NCBI GenBank assembly: GCA_037951105.1
Contig: JBAMJV010005542.1
Coordinates: 49,905-113,904 of the forward strand
Origin: Echinarachnius parma
Taxonomy: Eukaryota; Echinodermata; Echinoidea; Clypeasteroida; Echinarachniidae
Length of the DNA: 64,000 bases
Direction of reading: 5' to 3'
Positions 36,401 through 41,785 of the stretch are shown here, piece after piece. Position 1 is the stretch's first letter; every line of letters begins with the position of its first letter. Below the pieces are notes generated by a model that was given only the letters and a program-made list of their open reading frames with translations, searched no databases and was not told the DNA's origin. Made by a program: the position numbers and the translations under genes.

Positions 36401-38393
36401 AGGGCACTACCAATACTCAAGTGTACCTTTAAACTGTTGATTTAAATACAAACATTTACCTTTAATTTTTGTTTCTTTCTGCTGTTAGCTCAGTGTTTGT
36501 CAGCATATTGTCACCTTGTAAGATTATATGCAATGCTCTCATCATTAACACTTTTAGGACTTGTCCCAAAACTTCTCAGGCTATGGGAACTATGACAAAA
36601 TTATTGAATGCTGAAATGAAAGTCTTGAACAGGTGGATAATAGACATTCCAAATAAAATGTTTTTCGGGTGGAATTCTTGCACATTTCCCCCCCCCCCCC
36701 CCCCCACTTCTTGTTTTCTCTCTTTTTTAGATTTTACACATCGTCTTCCAACAATTTAAAATTAAATACAAGCTGTAAAAATTGAATAAATTTCCACATT
36801 TTCTTGTAACATAATAGTGAAACAAAGGCACATGTACATAATTATAAATCAAATAAATCATGTATAGATCGAAAGTACAAGTGTAGAAACTGTAACTGTA
36901 GTAGCATGATCAATATCTCTCCTTAAAATAGCTATACCGGCGATGTAGCTCTTATTAGAGCTACAAGCTCCAGAAAAAATACCAACAGTCATTCTCAGCA
37001 CTCTCCAAACCTCCTCTCTCACATGGTGCAACCGCAAACCAAACTTATTATCAATATCTTGTGGATTTGTTTCACTTTTTTTGCATTCATTAGCTGACCA
37101 CCATCTGCATCAAGGTAGCCGACATCTCCAACGAGGCCAGGCCGATGGATGTGGCCGAACCGTGGATCGACTGTCTGCTGCAAGAGTTCTTCAATCAGGT
37201 CAGTCCCACTTATTAACTTTCATGTCGGTAAAAGTGGTTATCAGCAGGCGCCGATTAATAGCTCTACTAGTGCAACAAGGCTACTGCGTTGTCTAATTTC
37301 ACATACTTATTTCATGGACAGAGGGAGAGAGACAAAGCATACATCTCAGAAAAACCTTCATTTTTATAATCAATTTGAAATGGAAATATGAAATTCATCT
37401 GACAATGATATATAAATCAAAATTTGGTTGATTATTTATGCCCTTTTTCGACAGAGTGACATGGAGAATTTAGAAGGTCTCCTTGTGGCTCCCTCCATGG
37501 AAAGGGAGAAGGTGACGAAGCGTACATCCCAGAAAACCTTCATTAATGGAATTGATTATGGATTTGACAATCAATCATACATGTAGATCTGTTAATCAAT
37601 AAATCACTATATTTGTTCACTATAATTATGAAATATATCCATCTATTTTGTGTGTTTCTTGACAGAGTGACATGGAGAAGCTGGAGGGTCTCCCTGTGGC
37701 TCCCTTCATGGACAGGGATAAGGTGACGAAGCATACATCCCAGACGGGCTTCATCAGATTCGTGCTCCTACCACTCTTTGAGGCTCTTGGCGTGCTCTTC
37801 CCAAAACTTGACGTAAGAAACTGATTATATTTCATTCAGTATTTTTAAAGTTAAGTTGCACTGAGATAATCTTGAACCATTTGCAAGTATCAAAATATTA
37901 TTGTATCATTATGATGTGTTTTCTACTTATACAGTGTTTCATTTTAAGGCTTTTTTTTACTCATTTCTTCCCGGACCAGGAACATATCATCGAGCCTGTA
38001 AGGACGGCGCTGAAGTACTACTCCGAGATGGCCACAGCCCTGGAGGAAGAGAAGAAGAGGAGCCACGAGAGGCGAGACTCGCTCACCAACGGCAACAACA
38101 GTGGCAGCAACCCCGCCACAAACTCAGGCAAGAAGAACATTGAGGCAAACACCTCCGCCACATCCTCGGGCTCCAAGAACGGGAAGCGTGTCTCCATAGG
38201 GAGCAGTGGGGGGAGCGGGGTAGGGGTGGGGAACAAACCGGGGGCACAGATGACCCCTAACTCAACGGCGCCTACAACATCACAACCCACCGGCGGAGCA
38301 AAGTTTCCCAACAAAGCGACCACAACTGCCTCTTCGTCGACGTCGACGTCTTCATCTAACCTGGGTGTGAAGTCGACGACGATGACCAAATGA
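16989..38393 (+). CDS. PDE9A: cGMP-specific phosphodiesterase 9 homologue (12 exons seen, 5' end missing)
   Basis: Hydrolyses cGMP to GMP in the cytoplasm or nucleus (family knowledge). Exons: 16989-17138, 20104-20152, 20715-20817, 23309-23448, 29430-29574, 29978-30073, 31349-31471, 34874-34966, 36018-36188, 37094-37198, 37666-37812, 37980-38393. All introns are GT-AG and phases join exactly, giving 578 residues from a split first codon. The PDE catalytic domain covers about residues 150-465. Catalytic and metal-binding residues, numbered from the first visible codon, are H217, H221, H257, D258, H261, D367 and Q418. They match human PDE9A2 H252, H256, H292, D293, H296, D402 and Q453 at a constant offset of 35. 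Residues 1-147 resemble the PDE9 N-terminal region and a helical segment. Residues 467-578 are a Ser/Thr/Gly/Asn-rich tail. The first coding exon, which must end with one base of a split codon, was not recognised. The odd feature is tandem partial duplication of exon edges around three exons. Confidence 0.95.
17139..20103 (+). other. PDE9A intron: polypurine block and ATCC microsatellite
   Basis: 17580-18530 is almost all A and G. Inside it a ~175-bp unit is tandemly duplicated (18185-18356 and 18361-18530, sharing AACACATATGAAGAAGGAAG). 19003-19189 is (ATCC)n with few interruptions, followed by C-rich DNA to 19275. No coding exon was recognised. Confidence 0.8.
19003..19189 (+). repeat. (CATC)n tetranucleotide microsatellite
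   Basis: Over forty CATC units, with a CTTTCCTT break near 19036-19044. Frames give Ile-His-Pro-Ser or Met-Asp-Gly-Trp runs, which are artefacts. Confidence 0.97.
20104..20152 (+). CDS. PDE9A: PDE9A exon b (short helical exon)
   Basis: Very short exon (49 nt) between acceptor AACTACAG and donor GTAAGG. It enters with two bases and leaves with two. It encodes [16 protein letters not shown], the start of the helix preceding the catalytic domain. It is supported only by phase fit and similarity to the human VANHLAVLEKRVE region. Confidence 0.8.
20259..20410 (+). mobile_element. SINE/LINE tail with (ATT)n
   Basis: GCTCCCCAGGGAGTTAAGAG to GTGCTATATAAATGCAATC and TATTATTATT. Homologue at 35388-35550. 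Confidence 0.7.
20512..20637 (+). mobile_element. TTAA micro-elements, family 1 (partial plus full)
   Basis: A 3' half ends ATGTTAA near 20562 and is immediately followed by TTAACCCATGTCCTATGG to GGGAATAGGTTAA. Confidence 0.7.
20715..20817 (+). CDS. PDE9A: PDE9A exon c (coiled-coil-like helix)
   Basis: Acceptor GTGTTCAG and donor GTAAGA; 103 nt, leaves in phase 0. It encodes [15 protein letters not shown] followed by a charged helix ending in FRDKLE. It matches the human LEKRVELEGLKVVEIEK region, which lies just before the catalytic domain. Confidence 0.88.
20936..21099. mobile_element. Palindromic MITE with CCCGTTGCAGAAAGA ends
   Basis: GGCCCCGTTGCAGAAAGA and TCTTTCTGCAACGGGCCC are near-perfect inverted ends. 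The interior halves mirror each other (TTACAATTAATTGTAAGTC / CTTACAATAAATTG). Half copies at 32063-32155 and at 63957-64000. Confidence 0.88.
21330..21399 (+). mobile_element. TTAA micro-element, family 2, partial
   Basis: TTAACATGCATTCTTTATAG to AGTCCTGAATGGGTTAA. Confidence 0.65.
21400..22600. other. PDE9A intron, T-rich, with loose CAGCATCACTCATG repeats
   Basis: Degenerate tandem segments with AGCATCACTCATG near 22087, 22162 and 22337, and AAGTGAAA(A/G)TTT. No exon visible. Confidence 0.5.
22604..23308 (+). pseudogene. Tandem array of partial exon-d copies (decoy acceptors)
   Basis: Copies begin after CAG acceptors at 22743, 22934 and 23125 with a period near 190 bp, and lead into the true exon at 23309. 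A more decayed fragment lies at 22604-22660. Each unit has a pyrimidine tract, an acceptor, about 90 nt of exon and about 95 nt of intron-like spacer. In the exon frame copy 1 stops at codon 21, copy 2 stays open for 31 codons then stops at 23027, and copy 3 has a deletion and an early stop. None keeps the exon's own donor. Confidence 0.9.
23309..23448 (+). CDS. PDE9A: PDE9A exon d (linker; last member of a tandem exon-edge array)
   Basis: Acceptor TCTTCTCACAG, donor GTGAGT, 140 nt, leaves with two bases. It encodes [14 protein letters not shown] through [10 protein letters not shown], the linker before the catalytic domain. It is the only copy of a four-to-five-member array that continues through to a donor and stays open. 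The earlier copies at 22604, 22743, 22934 and 23125 are truncated or carry stops. Confidence 0.92.
23521..23605 (+). mobile_element. tRNA-headed SINE
   Basis: Pol III box A TGGCTCAATCG and box B GGTTCGATTCC are about 45 bp apart, followed by CTTTGCTCATTTTC as in the copies at 35621 and 56566. Not a functional tRNA: the acceptor stem does not close. Confidence 0.75.
23745..23850. mobile_element. Fragment of the CAGGGCTC hAT-like family
   Basis: GCTGCCCGATCAGGCAATTAA and CGGGCAAGTGCTAGTGTTG resemble the element at 5372-5568. Confidence 0.5.
24400..24855 (+). repeat. Cluster of four poly(C) tracts
   Basis: C-runs at about 24403-24437, 24549-24573, 24687-24703 and 24837-24852 in C/T-rich context. 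Confidence 0.95.
24925..25100 (-). mobile_element. SINE/LINE tail with (AAT)n, reverse
   Basis: AATAATAATGTTTACAATTT, ATAGCGCCTAGGG and ACATTATTACCCCGGTCATC; as at 2578. Confidence 0.65.
25695..25745 (+). repeat. (CA)n microsatellite
   Basis: CACACACAAACACACACACA and onward, about 45 bp. Confidence 0.95.
26431..26600. mobile_element. Two adjacent TTAA micro-elements, family 2
   Basis: TTAACCCCTTCATGACTGG to CTTCAATGGGTTAA, then TTAACCAGTGTCTAAG to GGAATAAGTTAA. Confidence 0.65.
27668..27770 (+). repeat. Short tandem repeat, ~21-bp unit
   Basis: About five diverged units of GAATATGACATGGGCTTCCC type. Confidence 0.7.
27955..28320 (+). mobile_element. Relic of the AGGGATCTAGTAAC MITE
   Basis: Aligns by eye with 39155-39517 (ATTGTCCAAATCC, AAAACTTACTT, CAGTGGACATAT). 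The ends are eroded. Confidence 0.7.
28678..28706 (+). repeat. Poly(C) tract
   Basis: About 27 C in a row inside the intron before exon e; it produces a Pro-run frame. Confidence 0.97.
29430..29574 (+). CDS. PDE9A: PDE9A exon e (start of catalytic domain)
   Basis: Encodes [19 protein letters not shown] and the following W-rich helix to FNIE, corresponding to human IEALRKPTFDVWLWEPNEM. Donor is GTAAAA. The acceptor is a tandem CAGCAG (29427-29432). Use of the first AG gives Ser-Arg-His; use of the second drops the Arg without changing frame. Immediately downstream is a GAT-type microsatellite (29640-29850). Confidence 0.94.
29638..29850 (+). repeat. (GAT)n / (GAC)n trinucleotide repeat just after exon e
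   Basis: Interrupted GATGATGGT units ending in a GAC run. Met-run and Ile-run frames through it are artefacts. Confidence 0.96.
29978..30073 (+). CDS. PDE9A: PDE9A exon f (catalytic histidine motif)
   Basis: Acceptor ATTTACAG, donor GTAAGA, 96 nt, phase 0 at both ends. It encodes [21 protein letters not shown]. The motif HNFKH carries the catalytic His (217) and a metal ligand (221), equivalent to human HNFRH. Confidence 0.96.
30104..30182 (-). mobile_element. TTAA micro-element, family 1
   Basis: TTAACCCGTTCCCTTCGAG to TATTCAAGGGGTTAA, reverse orientation; followed directly by a family-2 fragment (TTAAGACTGTTTG). Confidence 0.75.
30853..31348 (+). repeat. 72-bp tandem array of exon-g acceptor plus first codons
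   Basis: Copies start at 30853, 30919, 30990, 31062, 31134, 31206 and 31278, and the true exon is at 31349. Each unit reads [18 protein letters not shown] and further, ending in TAG. That TAG is also the AG of the next acceptor. The pyrimidine tract TTCTTCTCCCTTTCTTTGTAG-like is kept in all but the first. The unit is a multiple of three in the central copies, so any upstream acceptor would add an in-frame stop. Confidence 0.93.
31349..31471 (+). CDS. PDE9A: PDE9A exon g (HD metal-binding motif), flanked by duplicated edges on both sides
   Basis: Acceptor CTCTGTAG, donor GTATTT, 123 nt, phase 0. It encodes [10 protein letters not shown] at its start and [16 protein letters not shown] at its end, the HD metal-site signature (H257, D258, H261). 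Upstream are seven tandem copies of the acceptor plus first codons. Downstream are two copies of the last codons that keep a donor, and a third that is cut short. It is chosen as the true exon because only here do both edges occur together with an open frame. Confidence 0.96.
31550..31880 (+). repeat. Array of exon-g 3' edges with donors
   Basis: Three copies of the segment coding for the end of [13 protein letters not shown] occur after the true donor. Copies at 31559-31588 (followed by GTAAGC) and 31745-31783 (followed by GTATGC) keep a donor; the third (31849-31880) is cut before it. Spacers share AAATACAAATCTGC and AATCAATTAAA. Because the copies lack an acceptor-side half they look like decoy 5' splice sites. 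Confidence 0.9.
32063..32155 (+). mobile_element. Half of the CCCGTTGCAG MITE, cut by the LINE tail
   Basis: GGGTCCCGTTGCAGGAAAAG to ATGTGCGCATTTC, then the LINE (TTC)n tail. The other half is not found past the LINE's 5' end. Confidence 0.7.
32155..34495 (-). mobile_element. 5'-truncated CR1/Rex-like non-LTR retrotransposon
   Basis: Minus-strand LINE inserted in the PDE9A intron between exons g and h. The 5' end is lost inside the endonuclease domain: upstream of the ORF the same frame continues through [20 protein letters not shown] and then meets a stop near 34495, where the sequence changes to an unrelated repeat. The 3' end is a (GAA)n tail (TTC repeat on the plus strand at 32156-32175), as in elements that end in short tandem repeats instead of poly(A). 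Confidence 0.9.
32298..34451 (-). CDS. LINE ORF2 fragment: reverse transcriptase
   Basis: An uninterrupted 717-residue frame. The first residues (FVDTDI) are the end of an apurinic endonuclease domain. Reverse transcriptase motifs follow in order: [10 protein letters not shown] (232-241), NYRPISL (291-297), DLSKAFD (363-369), [13 protein letters not shown] (419-431) and the catalytic FADD (451-454), then the thumb and a C-terminal part with SIRLWNALP. The Met at 34451 is only an internal codon, since the frame extends upstream. The lack of stops implies recent insertion, but without the endonuclease it should not be able to move alone. Lineage (CR1/Rex1-like) is by overall resemblance, not by phylogeny. 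Confidence 0.92.
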   Translation of the reverse strand: MFVDTDITPRRIKPRKRKIYLWKKAKLQDMREECKTFQLKFVEKYKTDSPIAEMWDDIKSTLLLLLDRHVPSKMTSSRFNQPWITTTVKRLTRRKKRSFAKAKNSKKAKDFKRYQHLKSQCRSECKQAYNNFLTDIVSPDSKSNPKRFWSFINGKKCDSSGVAPLKSSEGIVFSDSKTKAKILNSQFTSVFNHDEDATSIEDKGKSPHPEMPHINICAAGVYKLLSCLDIYKAPGPDRIPPRLLKELALEITPVFKLLFQASLDQGEIPDDWRKADVAPIFKSGEKCKPANYRPISLTSITCKIMEHIVTSNMMSHLEEAKILSDAQHGFRKKRSCETQLILAIQDLAKSLDSRAQSDVILLDLSKAFDKVPHARLLYKLDFYGITSTTHNWIRNFLKDRSQQVVLEGVTSETSEVTSGVPQGSVLGPLLFLLFVNDLPEYVSPNTKVRLFADDCMLYRDIKTEADATQLQEDLTSLERWEKDWLMDFNPKKCQVLHVSKKKKPITFRYTIHDHTLDSPDSAKYLGVHLAKDLSWNQHANAVAKKASSASAFLQRNIGPCPRNTKVLCYKALIRPIVEYACTVWDPSTQKNINKLEMIQRRYARFIYNDFRRTSSVTTMLHQLQWPTLQERRAQFKVVMVYRIVHCLIDIPREHLQPAITSQRGHTQKFIVPFARTLLYQRAFFPDSIRLWNALPKDMVNCTSVDQFRQKVQETQLR
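34515..34700 (+). mobile_element. AGTCAAACC MITE with doubled right part
   Basis: GGCCACTATAGGCAGGTTGG and GGCCACTATAGACAGGTTGG lie 74 bp apart, both leading to ACAGGTTTGACT. It borders the 5' end of the LINE. Confidence 0.75.
34874..34966 (+). CDS. PDE9A: PDE9A exon h
   Basis: Acceptor TTCCTTCAG, donor GTAGGT, 93 nt, phase 0. It encodes [21 protein letters not shown], almost identical to human [20 protein letters not shown]. It is separated from exon g by an antisense LINE. Confidence 0.96.
35038..35550 (+). mobile_element. Composite SINE: tRNA-like head and (ATT)n tail
   Basis: Box A-like TGGTAGTCTAGCG and box B GGGTTCAAACCCCG at 35038-35113. A tail at 35388-35550 has GCTCCCCGGGGAGTTGAGAA, GGCGCTATATAAGTGCGATA and (TTA)n. 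Whether head and tail are one unit is uncertain. Confidence 0.6.
35552..35745 (+). mobile_element. tRNA-Ala-like SINE with upstream leader
   Basis: A leader (CCTAAGTTGATGTCATATTC to GGTTTCAGGGAATAGCCACC) precedes a tRNA-like head at 35621-35696 with box A GTGGCTCAATGG, loop CTAGCGA and box B GGGTTTGATTCCC. Then comes TTTTCTTTGCTCATTTTTC. Leader, head and tail recur at 56459-56665. Confidence 0.75.
36018..36188 (+). CDS. PDE9A: PDE9A exon i
   Basis: Acceptor CTCCTTGCAG, donor GTAAGT, 171 nt, phase 0. It encodes [18 protein letters not shown] and [13 protein letters not shown], matching human ILATDMARHAEIM. M330 corresponds to human Met365 of the active-site pocket. Confidence 0.96.
36248..36428 (+). 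mobile_element. Internally deleted copy of the AGGG(G/A)TAGTT MITE
   Basis: TTAA at 36244-36247 and 36429-36432 bracket 181 bp. Both ends match the ~550-bp family (AGGGATAGTTGAGTTTTGGT; CTACCAATACTCAA) but the middle is gone. Confidence 0.85.
36694..36709 (+). repeat. Poly(C) tract
   Basis: About 17 C within the intron between exons i and j. Confidence 0.9.
37094..37198 (+). CDS. PDE9A: PDE9A exon j (ADISNE metal motif)
   Basis: Acceptor CATTCATTAG, donor GTCAGT, 105 nt, phase 0. It encodes [17 protein letters not shown] and [10 protein letters not shown]367 is the distal metal-ligand Asp. F389 occupies the position of human Tyr424, a residue noted for inhibitor binding in PDE9. Confidence 0.95.
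37310..37665 (+). pseudogene. Partial exon-k copies
   Basis: A copy after acceptor TTCGACAG at 37455 reads [20 protein letters not shown] and stays open for 43 codons to TAG at 37584. A shorter remnant matching the middle of the exon lies near 37320-37360. The copy has lost the conserved TGFIRF part and has no obvious donor. Confidence 0.85.
37666..37812 (+). CDS. PDE9A: PDE9A exon k (invariant glutamine)
   Basis: Acceptor TTCTTGACAG, donor GTAAGA, 147 nt, phase 0. It encodes [20 protein letters not shown], then [17 protein letters not shown]418 and F421 are the purine-clamp residues (human Q453 and F456). A diverged copy with its own acceptor lies at 37455. Confidence 0.96.
37980..38393 (+). 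CDS. PDE9A: PDE9A last exon (domain end and low-complexity tail)
   Basis: Acceptor TTCCCGGACCAG; ends at TGA 38391-38393. Residues 442-465 ([17 protein letters not shown] onward) finish the catalytic domain. Then comes a basic/acidic stretch and about 105 residues rich in Ser, Thr, Gly and Asn, unlike human PDE9A. It contains RRDS (Ser 475) and KRVS (Ser 513), which fit PKA/PKG consensus sites. The tail is probably disordered. Confidence 0.93.
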   Translation, partial: EHIIEPVRTALKYYSEMATALEEEKKRSHERRDSLTNGNNSGSNPATNSGKKNIEANTSATSSGSKNGKRVSIGSSGGSGVGVGNKPGAQMTPNSTAPTTSQPTGGAKFPNKATTTASSSTSTSSSNLGVKSTTMTK

Positions 38394-38727
38394 CGGTGGT
38401 GCTGTCTCTGCGGGGGAAGGAATAGATAGAAACGACAAGATCAACAAAGAAAGAACAAAAAGTTAGACTCAACACCTGCAACTTACGGACCGAGTCGAGT
38501 CGACTTGTCTGAGATAACAGGGAATTTACTCCACGATTTTGCTCACTCACTTTAGACATGGCAACAAATGCTTCTTGCTAATTATCTCACGTTTGCCATT
38601 GCGATGCAAACCTGCAATTTATGTTGAGTTGTCTTGTGTGAATGTTGAACTATCACAGTGCCAATGGTGCAAGGTTTCACCATACATATACACATGGTCT
38701 ATATCTAAAGGGGTAAATATGTACATC

Positions 38728-38895
38728 CAAACCTGTGTATAGTGGCCACCTATTAAAGGGAAACAAGAAAAGCAGCCACTGTTAACAGGTAACCCTATTA
38801 TAGCCAGGTTCCATAAGATCCTTTTTTCTCTGCAGCGGATCACTGTTGGTGGCCACTATAGGCAGGTTGGCAGTTATATACAGGTGGCCGATATC
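38728..38895 (+). mobile_element. AGTCAAACC-family MITE, ends worn
   Basis: CCAAACCTGTGTATAGTGGC, GGAAACAAGAAAAGCAGCC and GGTGGCCACTATAGGCAGGT. Confidence 0.75.
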
Positions 38896-39060
38896 AAAGA
38901 CACAGAGAATTAATCCAGTTGTTAGTCAGTCAGCGATATGTCGCATTTACAAAAGTAATTTTTCTAGATTATCCCGCTTCAACTGGATGAAGGATGATAA
39001 ACATCAACTTATTGGATGTGTCTAAAAAAACGTTCATTGCTACATTAGAATTTCAATGTA

Positions 39061-39154
39061 TTAACCTGTTCAGGACTGATTGATTTTTGCTATAACAAGT
39101 ATTGTTCATAGATCCAGGCCTGAGTATTTTGGGGACCAGTCCTGAATGGGTTAA
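39061..39154 (+). mobile_element. TTAA micro-element, family 2 (best copy)
   Basis: TTAACCTGTTCAGGACTGAT to ACCAGTCCTGAATGGGTTAA: inverted ends of about 17 bp with TTAA included, 94 bp in all. The ends plus TTAA would fold into a short hairpin. Confidence 0.85.
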
Positions 39155-39517
39155 AGGGATCTAGTAACATTGTCCAAATCCTCAAAACTTACTTTGGAGC
39201 TCTAGCGGTTCTCTCATACCTTGTTGTATTTGTATTAACAATAGAAGCATGTGACAGGTTTCGGTTTTTCAAATTTCCCTTTCGTTAAGAAGAAATTTAC
39301 GATTTAAGTGTTCAGATTTTAAACTATCCACTGGATAGTAATATCCATGTACAAAGTCAGTGCAATGAGTTAGAGAATATCTCTTTGCACTTTCACTCTT
39401 TATAACATCCATTTAACCTGGAATTTTCACACATTAATCAGTGGACATATTGGATATACACATTTCATCAATCATTCATCACTTTTCATCACGTGTCAAC
39501 AAAGTTACTAGATCCCT
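39155..39517 (+). mobile_element. TTAA MITE, AGGGATCTAGTAAC family
   Basis: Inverted ends AGGGATCTAGTAAC and GTTACTAGATCCCT with TTAA at 39151-39154 and 39518-39521. It sits exactly in the terminal TTAA of the preceding micro-element. Confidence 0.9.
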
Positions 39518-40757
39518 TTAAGAGTTTTGAATAGCTACAATTACACCAGTCTTGCCATTTCCTGAGGTGGGTAGTCTGCTTTAAAACATGGTGGTGGCTG
39601 TTAGAACGGACCAAAGGTAATAAAGGGGAAAAGAGTGAATGTTTATTAGCCGGTTCTGCTTATATGCTTTATTTGCGATGCTATTTAGTTGGTGCCATAA
39701 TTATGATTTATTTTGGGTGTGCTTTTTCTTTTGCTTTTGTGAGTCTCTGGGGAAAAAACAAAAGTTTTGTTATATTTCGCCAGTGTCCTTGTTTTAATTA
39801 GGTACAGTGCGAGCAGCTAAGAGAGATTTATTTGCATTTTGTTTTAATATACAGTTTATGGCAGATTAACAAAGAACATCATTCTATTCGTAGTTCTCAG
39901 GTAAACAATTAATGTTTATATTTTCATTTGTAGGACGTGGATTTGTATCAAATACCAATATGTCTAATGTGTCTCGTTGTCCCATTTGTATGCCTCCGCA
40001 ACACAGAAGCTGGAGACATTCTTTTATTGGAAGTATGTTTAATAGGATTATAAATTATTATGAACACAATCAACATTTTGTATATTATTATGTTATAGAA
40101 ATATGATTTAATTTGAGCAAATCTTTTTTCTCTGACCAAAGCTAATATATTTTCTCATAGCTGTAGCTATGGGTGTATAGTAGTAATTTAGACGTGTACA
40201 AAATATTATTTAGTATTTTTTAAAATCAGTATTATAAAGCTAGCAGCTTTGATTCCTAAATAGTAATTATGCTAACAAATAAATTATGTTTTATGCATAT
40301 ATAGAAACAAATTTGAAGCTATTGACTAAGATTATAGATATGCTATGAAATTAATTAATTGGATCTTCTATCGTAAAATTAGGAATACAGAATTCACCAG
40401 TTACTGCGATCAATAGAATCTAATCTTGGGTATAGTGAAAGCAAATAATTCTGCATTATTTTGTTATTTATAATACATTCTCTAGACACCATGTCAGATA
40501 TATTGAGCTTTATCCAAAGTAGTGTGCACAACAACAAGGACATTTCAAGCATAGGCATATTTTGTTAAGTCTGCCATACATTCACAACAACAAAATGTAT
40601 ATATATTATATATATTATACAAATATATATATCTATAATTTACTGGTATACATTCAAGATTATATCTGATTATACAATACAGTGCTCTGCTCTCAACCAA
40701 ACTGCTTTCAAATGTTCCTGCTTTTGTCATAGGAAGTATGTATGAGGTTCTTAGTTC

Positions 40758-40883
40758 CCCTCCCCCCCCCCCCCCCCCCATTAACCCATATGAGATTATT
40801 TGATTTTGATATATCATCACCATCTTATAACCGTAGTCCGTAGATCCCAGTCCTAAATTTATGGACCAGTACTACATGGGCTA
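40758..40883 (+). mobile_element. Poly(C) tract and TTAA micro-element, family 2
   Basis: C-run of about 18, then TTAACCCATATGAGATTATT to ACTACATGGGCTAA. Confidence 0.65.
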
Positions 40884-41076
40884 ATAATTACTCATTGGGA
40901 ACAAATTTAGGTCATAATTGATAAGTTATTACAAATATATTCTTCTCTTTTTTTCATTTTGAAGAACATTATTTTAAATCTCACCTACTTCATTTATTCA
41001 TATGGTGAAACTTTCATGTCAACAAGCAATTTGTTAGAGTTGGTTCTAAAGATTTTTAATGTAAAATGTAATTTAA

Positions 41077-41781
41077 AGGTATGGTGAAATCCCGGCTTTG
41101 ATTCAGGTTTATAGCTTTAAATATGTGCCTATATTGATATACCACACTCTTTTTTTCAAAGAAATCCTTAAGTTGGGCAAAGAAGGTACATTTCATGCAA
41201 CTTTTTTGCTTGTTTTCGCATCGGCGTTCCATGCTGCTAAAAAAGTTATTTATAGCAGAGCGGGAATGTGCGCACGTGCAACCCGGATCATGACATCACA
41301 AGCAGACCGCAACACGGAGGAACGTGCATGGTTTACATGCAGAGCCTATGACTTGCTAGTAAAACAAACTCGTTTTTGCTTGTAAATTGAGGCTTAACTG
41401 AAAATTCCTAAGAAAGGAATTATAGCAGCTTGCAGCAACACATCTGAGTGTAGATCGTCCATGATATAAACTTTAACAAATGTTTGCAAATATTGAAAAA
41501 AATTGAAATAATATCTCTTTGTCAACGTGAGTATTGCACTCAGCGTGTACGTCTATGACCGAGCTATACTGCGATTGCCTGCATGTGACGTCAGAAAAAT
41601 GACGTCATTTTTCTTCGCCGGGACTCAATTTTTTTACGGGGATTAGAATTTAAAGGTTGATTTTTTTTATTTTACTGGGTTTTCCGACGTGGAAAATATG
41701 TTTTTATTAGTAATCTTCATGAAAATCTACCTTAGATACAGTAAAACACAATTTTTAGGTAGTTTTCTTGTCAGCCAACCT
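41077..41781 (+). mobile_element. Candidate TTAA element, ~705 bp, CpG-rich interior
   Basis: TTAA at 41073-41076 and 41782-41785, with AGGTATGGTGAA facing the complement AGGTTGGCTGAC. Interior with GCACGTGCAACCCGG and GACGTCAGAAAAATGACGTC (itself a dyad). A 95-codon frame (41098-41385) is not recognised. Confidence 0.6.
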
Positions 41782-41785
41782 TTAA

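Larger units (their letters stand above)
38394..40283 (+). other. PDE9A 3' flank / candidate 3' UTR
   Basis: No other gene is seen after the stop. AATAAA hexamers occur at 39619-39624 and 40278-40283, but which is used, if either, cannot be told from sequence. The stretch contains three small repeats (38728-38895, 39061-39154, 39155-39517). Confidence 0.25.
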
